A DNA stretch of 64,000 nucleotides, from positions 62,001-126,000 of the forward strand of contig NZ_JAQMYP010000014.1 in the NCBI RefSeq assembly GCF_028369295.1. Reading direction: 5' to 3'. This document shows positions 45,926 to 54,551 of the stretch, in pieces. Positions within the stretch are counted from its first letter, which is position 1. Each line of letters opens with the position of its first letter. The stretch comes from Streptomyces sp. HD. Lineage in GTDB: Bacteria; Actinomycetota; Actinomycetes; Streptomycetales; Streptomycetaceae. The notes under the pieces are model-generated. The model searched no databases. It was given only the letters and a program-made list of their open reading frames with translations, and was not told the origin of the DNA. Made by a program: the position numbers and the translations under genes.

Positions 45926-46147
45926 CGAGACGCCAGTCGCAGCGGCCAGGCGATGACGGCGGCGGCGCGACGAAGCGGTGACGACGGTGACGACAGCGGA
46001 GCGGTGGCGCATACGGCCTCCGAGCCGGGTCAGTCGGTGCCGCCCGTCCGGCGGAGCGCGAAGCACACCCGGCGTTGAGGAAGCGCTCCCACGCGCCCCT
46101 TGTGCGCCGCTGAAGCGTTACGCCACCACCCTCTCCGGTGCGCCGCT
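45926..46147. other. Gap between YibE/F gene and ssgA
   Basis: 222 nt between convergent genes. The first half has short CGACGGTGACGAC-type repeats. No gene or clear terminator seen. Confidence 0.4.
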
Positions 46148-46585
46148 TCAGCCGGCGCTCTGCTCCTCCGCCAGGATGCGGTCCAGGGCCTCGTCGAGGT
46201 GGGCGTCGAAGTCGGCGAGCGTACCCTCCTGCCCGAGCGGCACCAGCTTGTCCGTGCGGTCCAGGAAGGCCACGAGCGGGGCCACCGAGGAGCGGAACAG
46301 CGCCTGGTCGGCACCGACCTGAAGGCGGATCAGAACGTCACCCAGCGTCTCGGAACCCGCCGGGGAGACCCGTACATCGCCCTCCCCGCACGGCCGACCC
46401 ACCCCGTCGACCAGCAGCTCGCGGCCGAATGCCCAGGTCACCGGGGCATCGCCGGGCAGATGGAAGGTCAGACGTACGGCATAGGGATCGCAGGTCTCGT
46501 AGCGCAGCTCCACCGGGATGCGGAAGGAAAGCTCCTCCGAGACGAGAAAGCTCATCATGACCTCTGCCTGTACGGACTCGCGCAT
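46148..46585 (-). CDS. ssgA: SsgA, sporulation-specific cell division activator
   Basis: 145 residues starting MRESVQAEVMMSFLVSEELS. SsgA-like proteins are found only in sporulating actinomycetes. SsgA controls where septa form in aerial hyphae, with SsgB bringing FtsZ. The family core VELRYE, AVRLTFHLPGDAPVTWAFGR and LVAFLDRTDKLVPLG is intact. Downstream of ssgR on the same strand, as in S. coelicolor. Confidence 0.96.
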   Translation of the reverse strand: MRESVQAEVMMSFLVSEELSFRIPVELRYETCDPYAVRLTFHLPGDAPVTWAFGRELLVDGVGRPCGEGDVRVSPAGSETLGDVLIRLQVGADQALFRSSVAPLVAFLDRTDKLVPLGQEGTLADFDAHLDEALDRILAEEQSAG

Positions 46586-46682
46586 CGCCTACCCCGTCGT
46601 TTGCCTTCGACTGGCCGGGAACGGAACCCGACACTGGTGGAATCTTGCTGAACGTACACGAGAGATCACAAGGAGTGAGTTT

Positions 46683-47555
46683 TCACATACTGATAGAGAT
46701 CGAGAGTGACCCCAGGAGCCGCCCGACCTCGTCCTGCAGCTGCCGCGCCGCCGACAGCAGTCGGTCGCCCTGATGGGCCGGCAGGGAAATGGCCATCGTC
46801 GCGGCCGTGGTGCCCACGGTGATCGGGATCGCTGCGCACACCGTGCCCAGCGCGTACTCCTGGCGCTCGGTCACCGTCTCCATTCGCCGGATCCGTTCCA
46901 GGCGTCGCAGCAGGGTGCGGCTGTCGCGCACCGTGTACGGCGTGATGGCCTGCACAGGATGGCGGGCGAGGTGGTCCCGGCGGGCGTCCTCGTCCAGCTG
47001 GGACAGCAGACACTGGCCGATGGCGTGCGCATGGCCCGTCTCACGGAAGTCGGCCCACTCCTCGACCGCCGGAGTGCTCGGGCTGTCGGAGACGCACATG
47101 ACCTCGATCTCGCCGTCGCGGTAGAGGGCGTAGTACACGGGGACGCCGATGGCGTCACGGCACTGGGCGAGCGCGTCGGCGACCGTGCTGCGACGTTTCT
47201 GCTGGGCTCCGCTGCTGCTCAGCCGCACAGCGGCTTCGCCGAGGAAGAACAGCCCTTTGTCGCGGCGCAGATAGCCCTCGTGCACCAGGGTGCGCAACAG
47301 GTGGTACGCGGTGGGCAGCGCCAGGCCCGTCTCGCGGGCGAGTTGCTTGGCGGGAGCGCCGTACTCGTGCCCGGCGACGCATTCCAGCAGGCGCATCGCG
47401 CGCTGGACGGACCCGATGAGCGTCGCGGAGTGCGGCTGCTCGGGGGGTGTCGGTGGGGGTGTCGGGGACGCCTGCCGCGGTACCTGGGGTACTGAGGACG
47501 GCGGTCGTCGTAGGGGTGCGTGGGGTCCTGAGAGTGCGGTGTCAACCGTGGCCAA
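46683..47555 (-). CDS. ssgR: SsgR, IclR-family activator of ssgA
   Basis: 290 residues if it starts at TTG 47555; a start nearer the HTH is possible. A Pro-rich N-terminal 40 residues is followed by the IclR winged helix (about 45-110: SVQRAMRLLECV, LARETGLALPTAYHLLRTL) and the effector domain. In S. coelicolor SsgR switches on ssgA. The 97-nt gap to ssgA leaves room for its target promoter. Confidence 0.93.
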   Translation of the reverse strand: MATVDTALSGPHAPLRRPPSSVPQVPRQASPTPPPTPPEQPHSATLIGSVQRAMRLLECVAGHEYGAPAKQLARETGLALPTAYHLLRTLVHEGYLRRDKGLFFLGEAAVRLSSSGAQQKRRSTVADALAQCRDAIGVPVYYALYRDGEIEVMCVSDSPSTPAVEEWADFRETGHAHAIGQCLLSQLDEDARRDHLARHPVQAITPYTVRDSRTLLRRLERIRRMETVTERQEYALGTVCAAIPITVGTTAATMAISLPAHQGDRLLSAARQLQDEVGRLLGSLSISISM

Positions 47556-47760
47556 GGGTTACTCCCGAAGCGCGAGGGGGGAACCCGTGCTGGGAAACAC
47601 GGGAGGGGTGCACGCCGCTCGCGGGGTCGTCCCCCGCGTCGATTTCCGGACTCTATTCGTCCGTCACCGCGCGCTGACGCCCTGCTCGGGAAACTTCCCT
47701 CGCCCGAGGGAACCGGTGATTCCTGTTACCGCCTCCCGGTTCCCACGGCCCTCACAGCCC
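47556..47760. promoter_or_regulatory. ssgR upstream gap
   Basis: 205 nt between ssgR and the small DUF5326-like gene; it should hold the ssgR promoter. No motif was recognised. Confidence 0.35.
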
Positions 47761-47973
47761 TCACCAGTCGCTGCGCGACGAGGAGCTCGACGTGAACTTC
47801 CGTACGACGTAGATCAGTCCACCGACCAGGGCCACGAACACCAGCACCTTGAAAAGCAGTCCGATGACGAACCCGACGACGCTGGCTATCAGCCCGCCGA
47901 ACACAACCAGAGCGATGACCGGCACCGCGATCCACTTCACCCACCACGGCAGTCCTGCGAAGATCTCACGCAT
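47761..47973 (-). CDS. Small membrane protein (DUF5326-like)
   Basis: 70 residues starting MREIFAGLPWWVKWIAVPVI. Two hydrophobic helices joined by a short Gly turn and a Ser-rich C-terminus. It matches the short membrane proteins annotated DUF5326 in Streptomyces. Function unknown. Confidence 0.75.
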   Translation of the reverse strand: MREIFAGLPWWVKWIAVPVIALVVFGGLIASVVGFVIGLLFKVLVFVALVGGLIYVVRKFTSSSSSRSDW

Positions 47974-48134
47974 CGCCCTCGTCCTTACCTCTCCGCCCGT
48001 CCTGAGCCGGGTCCTGATTCTGCGAATCTGCTGATTCCCTGCACTCGATGCTAGGGCGGGCAGGTGCCCCGGCGGGGGCCTCGCAGCCCTTGTCCTCCCC
48101 TGATCGATCCCCTAGGGAACCCCGAGACCGAGGG

Positions 48135-48452
48135 TCAGCTCTCAGGCGGAGAGAACACCACGAGCACCCTCAGATCCTCGCTGATGTGGTGGAACTTGTG
48201 GGCGACCCCGGCCGGCACGTACACCACGCTGCCCCGCGCCACCTGCGTGGTCTCCATGCCGACGGTGATCTGCGCGCGGCCGCTCACAACGAAGTAGACC
48301 TCGTCCTGATTGTGCGGCTTCTGTGGATCGTGCTCGCCGGCGTTGAGCGCGTACAGACCGACCGACATGTTCCGCTCCCGCAGAAACTGCAGGTAGGCGC
48401 CCTCGTTGGCGGCGCGCTCCGCCTCCAGTTCATCCAGCCGGAATGCCTTCAT
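48135..48452 (-). CDS. Cupin-domain protein
   Basis: 105 residues, one cupin beta barrel: metal ligands in HNQDEVYFVVSG (H/E) and PAGVAHKFH (H). Cupins of this size act as enzymes or sensors of small molecules; the substrate is unknown. Divergent from the holin-like gene with a 60-nt gap. Confidence 0.87.
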   Translation of the reverse strand: MKAFRLDELEAERAANEGAYLQFLRERNMSVGLYALNAGEHDPQKPHNQDEVYFVVSGRAQITVGMETTQVARGSVVYVPAGVAHKFHHISEDLRVLVVFSPPES

Positions 48453-48512
48453 CGCAGTCGTCCGCCCTCATCCCCGTGCTCATGGCCGATTTCGTCTGCC
48501 ACGATCAGACAC

Positions 48513-48890
48513 ATGAAGAATTTCGTAGTCAAGACGATCGCCAACGCGGGCGCCCTGGCGGTCGCCGTCTGGCTGCTCGACAAGATCACCCTCACCGGTG
48601 ACAGCACGGGCAAGAAGGTCGGCACCCTGGTCCTCGTCGCGCTGATCTTCGGCGTGGTGAACTTCCTGGTGAAGCCAATAGTCAAGCTCCTGAGCCTGCC
48701 ACTGCTCATCCTGACGCTCGGCCTGTTCACCCTGATCGTCAACGCGCTGATGCTGCTGCTGACCTCGTGGTTCGCCGACAAGCTCGACCTGAGCTTCCAT
48801 GTCGAGGGCTTCTGGACGGCCGTGGTCGGCGGCCTGATCATCTCGATCGTCTCCTGGGCGCTCAACCTCGCCCTGCCCGACGGGGACTGA
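48513..48890 (+). CDS. Phage-holin-4_2-like membrane protein
   Basis: 125 residues with four hydrophobic segments (NAGALAVAVWLL; VLVALIFGVVNFLV; LPLLILTLGLFTLIVNALML; AVVGGLIISIVSWALNL). This matches the mycobacterial/actinobacterial family called phage holin 4_2. No phage genes lie nearby, so it is more likely a housekeeping membrane protein. It ends 7 nt before the phosphatase gene and may be cotranscribed. Confidence 0.8.
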   Translation: MKNFVVKTIANAGALAVAVWLLDKITLTGDSTGKKVGTLVLVALIFGVVNFLVKPIVKLLSLPLLILTLGLFTLIVNALMLLLTSWFADKLDLSFHVEGFWTAVVGGLIISIVSWALNLALPDGD

Positions 48891-48897
48891 GCATCCG

Positions 48898-49389
48898 ATG
48901 ACCTACCGCGTCTGCTTCGTCTGCACCGGCAACATCTGCCGCTCCCCGATGGCCGAGTCCGTCTTCCGCGCCCGTGTCGAAGAGGCCGGGCTCGGCGGAC
49001 TCGTCGAGGTCGACAGCGCCGGCACAGGCGGCTGGCACGAGGGCGACCCGGCCGACCCGCGTACCGCCTCCGTCCTCGAAGAGCACGGCTACGACAGCGG
49101 CCACGCGGCCCGGCAGTTCCAGCAGTCCTGGTTCGCCCGCCTCGACCTCGTCATCGCGCTCGACGCCGGCCACCTCAAGGCCCTGCGCCGCCTCGCGCCC
49201 TCCCCGGAGGACGCGGCGAAGGTGCGCCTGCTGCGTTCCTACGACCCCGCGGCCGGCGACGACCTGGACGTGCCGGACCCGTACTACGGCGGCCGGGACG
49301 GCTTCGAGGAGTGCCTGGAGATGGTGGAGGCGGCAAGCACGGACCTGCTCGCGGCGGTTCGCGAGCAGGTGGAGGGACGGGCGGCATGA
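48898..49389 (+). CDS. ptpA: Low-molecular-weight protein-tyrosine phosphatase
   Basis: 163 residues. The active-site loop CTGNICRS lies at the start (Cys about 9) and the catalytic Asp in VPDPYYGG. It removes phosphate from protein tyrosine; the S. coelicolor PtpA affects secondary metabolism. The stop overlaps the ATG of the cystathionine gamma-lyase gene. Confidence 0.93.
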   Translation: MTYRVCFVCTGNICRSPMAESVFRARVEEAGLGGLVEVDSAGTGGWHEGDPADPRTASVLEEHGYDSGHAARQFQQSWFARLDLVIALDAGHLKALRRLAPSPEDAAKVRLLRSYDPAAGDDLDVPDPYYGGRDGFEECLEMVEAASTDLLAAVREQVEGRAA

Positions 49390-50540
49390 GCGGCACACGG
49401 GCGCAGGGGCCGCCCTACGGCGACGGAGACGGCACGCGCGCGGTGCGGGCCGGGCTACCGGAGCCGGCCAAGTACGAGCCCACTCTGCCGGGCCCGGTGT
49501 TCGCCGCCCACTACCACCTGCCTGGCGAGCCCACGGGACCGTACACCTACGGCCGCGACGACAACCCGACCTGGACCCATCTGGAGCGCGCCATCGGCGA
49601 GTTGGAGGCGTCGGGGGAGGACGGCGTCGAGACGCTGGTCTTCGCGTCGGGCATGGCCGCCATCTCGTCGGTGCTCTTCTCCCAGCTGCGCGCCGGGGAC
49701 GCGGTCGTCCTGCCCAGCGACGGCTATCAGGCGCTGCCCCTGGTGCGCGGGCAGTTGGAGGCGTACGGCATCGAGGTGCGCACGGCGCCGACCGGCGGGA
49801 ACGCCCAGCTCGGCGTCCTGGACGGCGCGAAGCTGCTGTGGATCGAGACGCCGTCCAACCCCGGTCTCGACGTGTGCGACATCCGACACCTGGTCTCGGA
49901 GGCACACGCGCGTGGCGCCCTCGTCGCCGTCGACAACACGCTTGCGACGCCGCTCGGGCAGCGTCCGCTGGAGCTCGGTGCCGACTTCTCGGTGGCCAGC
50001 GGCACCAAGCAGCTGACCGGACACGGCGACCTGCTGCTGGGATACGTCACCGGACGCGACGCCGACGCCATGACCGCCGTACGGCGCTGGCGCAAGATCG
50101 TCGGGGCGATTCCGGGGCCCATGGAGGCCTGGCTCGCGCACCGTTCCCTCGCCACCCTCCATCTGCGTGTGGAGCGGCAGAACGCCAATGCCCTGGCGGT
50201 CGCCGAGGCGCTGCGGGACTGGCCGGAGGAGCTCGGGGTGCGCTATCCGGGGCTGCCCGGCGATGCCTCGCACCCGATCGCCTCGCAGCAGATGCGGCGC
50301 TACGGCTGCGTGGTCTCCTTCACGCTGCCCACGCGCGCGCGTGCCGAGCGTTTCCTGAACGCCCTGAAGCTCGTCGACGACGCGACCAGCTTCGGCGGGG
50401 TGCGGTCCACGGCCGAGCGGCGCGGACGCTGGGGCGGCGACGCCGTACCGGACGGCTTCGTCCGAATGTCGGTCGGCGCGGAGGATCCCGAGGACCTGGT
50501 GGCGGATGTGCTGCATGCACTGGACGAATCGGGGCACTGA
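49386..50540 (+). CDS. Cystathionine gamma-lyase
   Basis: 384 residues from ATG 49386, overlapping the ptpA stop by 4 nt. Fold type I PLP enzyme of the Cys/Met metabolism family: YTYGRDDNPTW, FASGMAAIS, WIETPSNPGLDVCD, VDNTLATPLGQ and PLP lysine in VASGTKQLTGHGD. It splits cystathionine to cysteine, ammonia and 2-oxobutanoate. Gamma-synthase activity cannot be excluded from sequence. Confidence 0.9.
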   Translation: MSGTRAQGPPYGDGDGTRAVRAGLPEPAKYEPTLPGPVFAAHYHLPGEPTGPYTYGRDDNPTWTHLERAIGELEASGEDGVETLVFASGMAAISSVLFSQLRAGDAVVLPSDGYQALPLVRGQLEAYGIEVRTAPTGGNAQLGVLDGAKLLWIETPSNPGLDVCDIRHLVSEAHARGALVAVDNTLATPLGQRPLELGADFSVASGTKQLTGHGDLLLGYVTGRDADAMTAVRRWRKIVGAIPGPMEAWLAHRSLATLHLRVERQNANALAVAEALRDWPEELGVRYPGLPGDASHPIASQQMRRYGCVVSFTLPTRARAERFLNALKLVDDATSFGGVRSTAERRGRWGGDAVPDGFVRMSVGAEDPEDLVADVLHALDESGH

Positions 50541-50586
50541 CCCGGGGTGCCCCCGCGTCCGCCGCTGTCCGGCTACGTAGAACGGA

Positions 50587-50619
50587 CGGTCCGAGCCTCC
50601 CCCCTCGTGGCTCGGACCG
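50587..50619 (+). terminator. Terminator hairpin after cystathionine gamma-lyase
   Basis: Perfect 11-bp arms CGGTCCGAGCC (50587-50597) and GGCTCGGACCG (50609-50619) with an 11-nt C-rich loop. Confidence 0.8.
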
Positions 50620-50771
50620 CCCTCGGTTCTGCGCGCGAAGAACCGCGCGAACAAGGCTAGTTGACTCTCTGTCAGTGTCCAATCACAGTAGCGACAGCGA
50701 CCTATCGACTTATTTATAGTTGGGCCCTTCCCTGAGGGCGGGGAGAAGGGCGGGGACAGGGAGGGCGTCGC
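50620..50771 (+). promoter_or_regulatory. LysR gene promoter region
   Basis: Contains an AT-rich stretch (CTTATTTATAG near 50707-50717), unusual for this genome and a likely -10 area or operator. A ribosome site GGGAGG lies about 8 nt before ATG 50772. Confidence 0.45.
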
Positions 50772-51677
50772 ATGGATCTGGCCTTGTTGCGCACCTTTGT
50801 GACCGTGCACCGGGCCGGCTCCTTCACCCGCGCCGCCGCGCTGCTCGGCCTGTCACAACCGGCCGTGACGTCACAGATCCGCACCCTGGAACGGCAGTTG
50901 GGCCGCCCGCTGTTTCTGCGGCAGGCCCGCGGGGTGACACCGACGACCATCGGCGACGAGCTCGCCCACAAGGCAGCCCCGCACCTTGACGCCCTGGTGG
51001 AGATCGCCGAGACCGGCCTCGACGACGAGTCCTCCTTACGGTCCCTGCACCTCGCCGGCCCACCTGAGTTCACCGCCGAGCGGGCGCTGCCCGCGCTCAC
51101 CGCGCTGACCAGCGAGGACGGCCAGGGCTTCGCGTTGCGCGCATCCTTCGGCAACGCCGAGGAGATACTCGAAGGACTCGCCGCCGGGCATCATGATCTG
51201 GCCATCAGTACGGCCCGTCCACGCGGCGCTCTGCTCACCGCGACTCCGCTCTGCGACGAGGAACACGTCCTGATCGCCGCTCCCCGTTGGGCCGACGGGA
51301 TCGGCGCGGGCGTGCTGCACAGCAAGGGCGCGCACGCACTGGAGGACATCCCGGTGGTGGAGGTGCACGAGTCCCTGCCCTTCGTCTCCCGTTACTGGGC
51401 TTCGGTCTACGACTCCCGTCCCGCCGCTCCAGGCACTGTGATCGTCCCCGACCTGCGCGCGGTCCTCGCCTGTACGACCGCGGGGGCCGGGCTCGCGGTG
51501 TTGCCCCGCTATCTGTGCTCGACCGCCCTGGAGCGCGGCCATGTCATCGCCCTGCACGAACCGCCGGTGCCGCCCCTGCGGACGTACTTCCTGGTGGTCC
51601 GCACCGGCACGCTGGCGATGTCGCACATCGCGCGTGCCCACGAGTGGCTGTTGCGGGCGGCTTCGGACTGGGCTTGA
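50772..51677 (+). CDS. LysR family transcriptional regulator
   Basis: 301 residues. N-terminal HTH MDLALLRTFVTVHRAGSFTRAAALLGLSQPAVTSQIRTLE (residues 1-40 in parts) followed by the effector-binding domain (about 90-295). The target cannot be read from the position: the upstream gene ends with a terminator and the downstream Nudix gene is 134 nt away. Confidence 0.9.
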   Translation: MDLALLRTFVTVHRAGSFTRAAALLGLSQPAVTSQIRTLERQLGRPLFLRQARGVTPTTIGDELAHKAAPHLDALVEIAETGLDDESSLRSLHLAGPPEFTAERALPALTALTSEDGQGFALRASFGNAEEILEGLAAGHHDLAISTARPRGALLTATPLCDEEHVLIAAPRWADGIGAGVLHSKGAHALEDIPVVEVHESLPFVSRYWASVYDSRPAAPGTVIVPDLRAVLACTTAGAGLAVLPRYLCSTALERGHVIALHEPPVPPLRTYFLVVRTGTLAMSHIARAHEWLLRAASDWA

Positions 51678-51776
51678 GCTGCGATTTCCAGCTGACTTGA
51701 GTCCCGCCTCCCACTGGGCTTGAGCAGGGATTTCGTGGCCGTCACGCCATGGGCTCGACCGGTGACGCTTCGCGAT

Positions 51777-51790
51777 GTTTCACGTGGAAC
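51777..51790. promoter_or_regulatory. parS-like ParB site (1 mismatch)
   Basis: GTTTCACGTGGAAC, one change from parS, in the gap 22 nt before the Nudix start. Confidence 0.65.
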
Positions 51791-51811
51791 CAGCCGGGCC
51801 ACATTTCTCCC

Positions 51812-52294
51812 ATGACCGTCCGACCCGTGGTCAAGCGCACCGCCCGCGCCGTTCTGCTGGACGGCGACGACCTGGTCCTGATCAAGCGCACCAAGCCCGG
51901 CATGGATCCCTACTGGCTCACACCCGGTGGCGGGGTCGAGCCGACGGACACGACTGTCGTCGACGCCCTGCACCGTGAGGTGTACGAGGAGCTCGGTGCC
52001 AAGATCATCGATGTGGTGCCCTGCTTCGTCGACACCGTCGAGCACATCGGCGAGGACGGTGGGGCGACCGGGGTGAAGGTACAGCACTTCTTCGTCTGCA
52101 GACTGGAGTCGATGGACCCGTCCTTGCGGCACGGACCCGAGGTGGACGAGCCCATCGGCGAGTACGAGATCGTGCGGGTGCCGTTCACCCGGGTCGGGAT
52201 CGCCTCTGTCCATCTCGTCCCGCTGTCGCTACGGCACTACCTGGACGGGAACATCGAGGGCGTCCGCGCCATGCACGCCCCCGACCTGGGCTGA
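51812..52294 (+). CDS. Nudix hydrolase
   Basis: 160 residues. The Nudix box GGGVEPTD...REVYEELGA is complete (Gx5Ex7REUxEExGU). It hydrolyses a nucleoside diphosphate linked to another group; the substrate is unknown. ATG 51812 is used; an earlier in-frame ATG at 51749 would put the parS site in the gene and has no ribosome site. Confidence 0.88.
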   Translation: MTVRPVVKRTARAVLLDGDDLVLIKRTKPGMDPYWLTPGGGVEPTDTTVVDALHREVYEELGAKIIDVVPCFVDTVEHIGEDGGATGVKVQHFFVCRLESMDPSLRHGPEVDEPIGEYEIVRVPFTRVGIASVHLVPLSLRHYLDGNIEGVRAMHAPDLG

Positions 52295-52305
52295 TACCGC
52301 CGGTC

Positions 52306-52380
52306 GGCTGCGGCTGCGGCTGCGGCTGCGGCTGCGGCTGCGGCTGCGGCTGCGGCTGCGGCTGCGGCTGCGGCTGCGGC
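52306..52380. repeat. GGCTGC hexanucleotide array, 12.5 copies
   Basis: Twelve perfect GGCTGC units plus three bases fill most of the gap between the convergent Nudix and flavohemoglobin stops. No variant unit. Copy number may vary among strains. Confidence 0.95.
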
Positions 52381-52389
52381 AAGAGCTCG

Positions 52390-54138
52390 TCAGCTCCCGG
52401 TGGGGGCGAGTTCCTCCACCGAGTCATGGCGTATGCGATCGGTCGGGATGCCGATGTCCCTCAGCGCGTCCACCCCGCTGCGGATCATGCCGGGCGGTCC
52501 GGAGACATAGACGTCGTACTCGATCCAGGGCCCGAACTCCCGTATGGCGTGCGGAAGCTGGAGCAGTCCGTGCTGGTCCACCACGGGGCGGACCTCCAGC
52601 CACGGGTGGGACTGCTGGAGCCTGAGCATCGTGTCGATGTCGTACAGGTCCTGATTGGTGCGGGCACCGTAGAAGACCTCGACCGGCCGCCGTTCACCGT
52701 GCTCGGCGACGTCCTCGACCAGTGCCTTGATGGGCGCTATACCGGTGCCTCCGCCCAGGCAGAGCAGACCGCTGTCCGTGGTGTGGTCGACGGTCATCGA
52801 ACCGGCCGGCGGGCCGAGCCGGACGATGTCCCCCGGCCGGGCGCGGTGCACCAGCGCGTTGGAGACCCAGCCCGCGGGCACGGCCTTCACATGGAACGTC
52901 AGCAGGCCGTCCGAGCGGGGCGCGGAGGCGAAGGAGTAGTGCCGCCAGATCCTGGGCCACCAGGGCGTCTCCAGGCTCGTGTACTGCCCGGCGAGGAAGG
53001 GGTAGGGCTGGTCGGGGCGGACGGTGAGGACCGCGATGTCCGAGGTCCTGAGTTCGTGCGACACGACCTCCGCGTACCACCAGGCGGGGGCGCGCAGTTC
53101 GTCCGCCGCGGCAGCGTCGATCATGACCTGCGAGATCGTCGTGTACGCCCGGACCCAGGCGGCTTCCATCTCCCCGTCCCAGACGCCGGCGGCGTACTTG
53201 CTCAGCGAGCCGATGAGGCATTCACCGACGGCCGGGTAGTGCTCGGCCCGCGTGCCGTACTTGCGGTGGCCGCGGCCGAGGTTCTGCAGGTACTCGACAA
53301 GGACGGGCTTGTTGTCGATGTGCTCGGCGGCGGTGAGCAGGGCCTTGAGCAGCCGGTCGCGCTGGGTGTCCATCGCGGCCGGGAACAGGGAGCGCAGGTC
53401 GGGATGGCGTACGAAGAGCAGCGCGTAGAAGTACGAGGTGACCTTGTCGGCCACGGGGCCGACCTCGGCCATCGTCCGGCGGATCAGCATGGCGTCCGGG
53501 GAGGCGGGCTGGGCCGGGGCGGGGCGCTGGGCCGGAACGCTCAGTTGGGGGGACGGCGGGGGCATCGAGGCGAGGCCCGACATCGCGGGGCGCGCGGTGG
53601 TGGCCTGGGCCGTGGCCAGGGGCTCCTGGCTCGGTATCTCGGCGAAGGCGGGAAGCTCTTGGCCTGGAGCGGGGGTGGGGGGCGGCGGAGGCGCCATGTG
53701 GCTGGGGGCGGGCGGGGCGGGAGCCGGGGGTGGAGCCACGTGACTCGGGGCAGGCGGGGCAGGAGCCGACGGTGGAACCACGTGACTCGGGGCAGGCGGA
53801 GCGGGGGGCGCTATCGCTGCTGGTGCGCCTGGTTCCGGGGCGGGGTGGGCGGCGGGATGCGATGTGGCGGGTCCGGGGCCGGAGCCGTCGTCCGCGAGGT
53901 TCGTCTCTGCCGGGCCGTCCGTCGTGGCGGTCTGTGTGCTGTCCCCCTGGGCCGACGGGGCCGTGCCGGTGCCCGTCGCCGTCCTGCCGACCGGGCGCAT
54001 CGCGGTCAGTCGGCGGCCCTCGGCCGTCTCCTGTTCGGTGCCCGGAGTGGCGGTCGCCGGCTTCTTGCGCGGGATGAACCAGCCGCCCCCGCCGCCGGAA
54101 GTGCCGTTGTCGGCCGACGTGGTGGTCGGAGCGTCCAT
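52390..54138 (-). CDS. Flavohemoglobin-like protein with long Pro-rich N-terminus
   Basis: 582 residues from ATG 54138 (GAGGCGAGG upstream; an ATG 21 nt earlier is the alternative). The first 190 residues are low complexity with three repeats of PPAPSHVxPP. Then a globin domain (about 195-335: SYFYALLFVRHPDLRSLFP; proximal His in GRGHRKYGTRAEHYP) and an FAD/NAD(P) reductase (about 350-580: RHYSFASAP, LCLGGGTGIAPIK, YVSGPPGM). Flavohemoglobins detoxify nitric oxide to nitrate. The usual length is about 400, so the extension is extra. Confidence 0.9.
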   Translation of the reverse strand: MDAPTTTSADNGTSGGGGGWFIPRKKPATATPGTEQETAEGRRLTAMRPVGRTATGTGTAPSAQGDSTQTATTDGPAETNLADDGSGPGPATSHPAAHPAPEPGAPAAIAPPAPPAPSHVVPPSAPAPPAPSHVAPPPAPAPPAPSHMAPPPPPTPAPGQELPAFAEIPSQEPLATAQATTARPAMSGLASMPPPSPQLSVPAQRPAPAQPASPDAMLIRRTMAEVGPVADKVTSYFYALLFVRHPDLRSLFPAAMDTQRDRLLKALLTAAEHIDNKPVLVEYLQNLGRGHRKYGTRAEHYPAVGECLIGSLSKYAAGVWDGEMEAAWVRAYTTISQVMIDAAAADELRAPAWWYAEVVSHELRTSDIAVLTVRPDQPYPFLAGQYTSLETPWWPRIWRHYSFASAPRSDGLLTFHVKAVPAGWVSNALVHRARPGDIVRLGPPAGSMTVDHTTDSGLLCLGGGTGIAPIKALVEDVAEHGERRPVEVFYGARTNQDLYDIDTMLRLQQSHPWLEVRPVVDQHGLLQLPHAIREFGPWIEYDVYVSGPPGMIRSGVDALRDIGIPTDRIRHDSVEELAPTGS

Positions 54139-54551
54139 GGTGTGCCTCGCCTCGAACATCTTTCGGTCGGTCTGCGCACTTCCTCAGTCGGAAGGTGCCT
54201 GCTTCCCCCGCGCGGCTTGTTTTCCCCGTTCGTTGCCGTGGCCAAGGAGGCCACATTCAACCCGCATTCGTACCCAGTACGGACAAGTAAGGCGAGAGTG
54301 TGACATTGGCCGCAGCACCCTCACCGCAGCATCCCACCGCGCATGGGCGCCTCGGCCCCATACCCGAGAATGCGGGTCTTCGATCTCTCCGTCCCGTTAG
54401 GCTGCGTTGCCTTGCGTTCGCTCCACGCCGGGAGCCTGCATCACAGCTCGGACACGAACCGGAGTCGACCCTACCGGCCGACGCCCCGATCACAAGTCCC
54501 CCCTGGCTCTCTCACTAATGGGGCGAGGAGGCGAACGGGCAATTCCTTCGA
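54139..54551. other. 413-nt gap with no gene seen
   Basis: Between the flavohemoglobin start and the next leftward gene. It should hold the flavohemoglobin promoter. No NsrR-like palindrome, tRNA or gene with normal codon bias was recognised. Confidence 0.4.

Noticed and set aside
48513..48890. Holin-like gene as evidence of a prophage
   Set aside because: No other phage gene is near; this holin-named family is common as a chromosomal membrane protein in actinobacteria.
52306..52380. GGCTGC array considered as a CRISPR or coding repeat
   Set aside because: There are no spacers, and the array lies between two stop codons outside genes.
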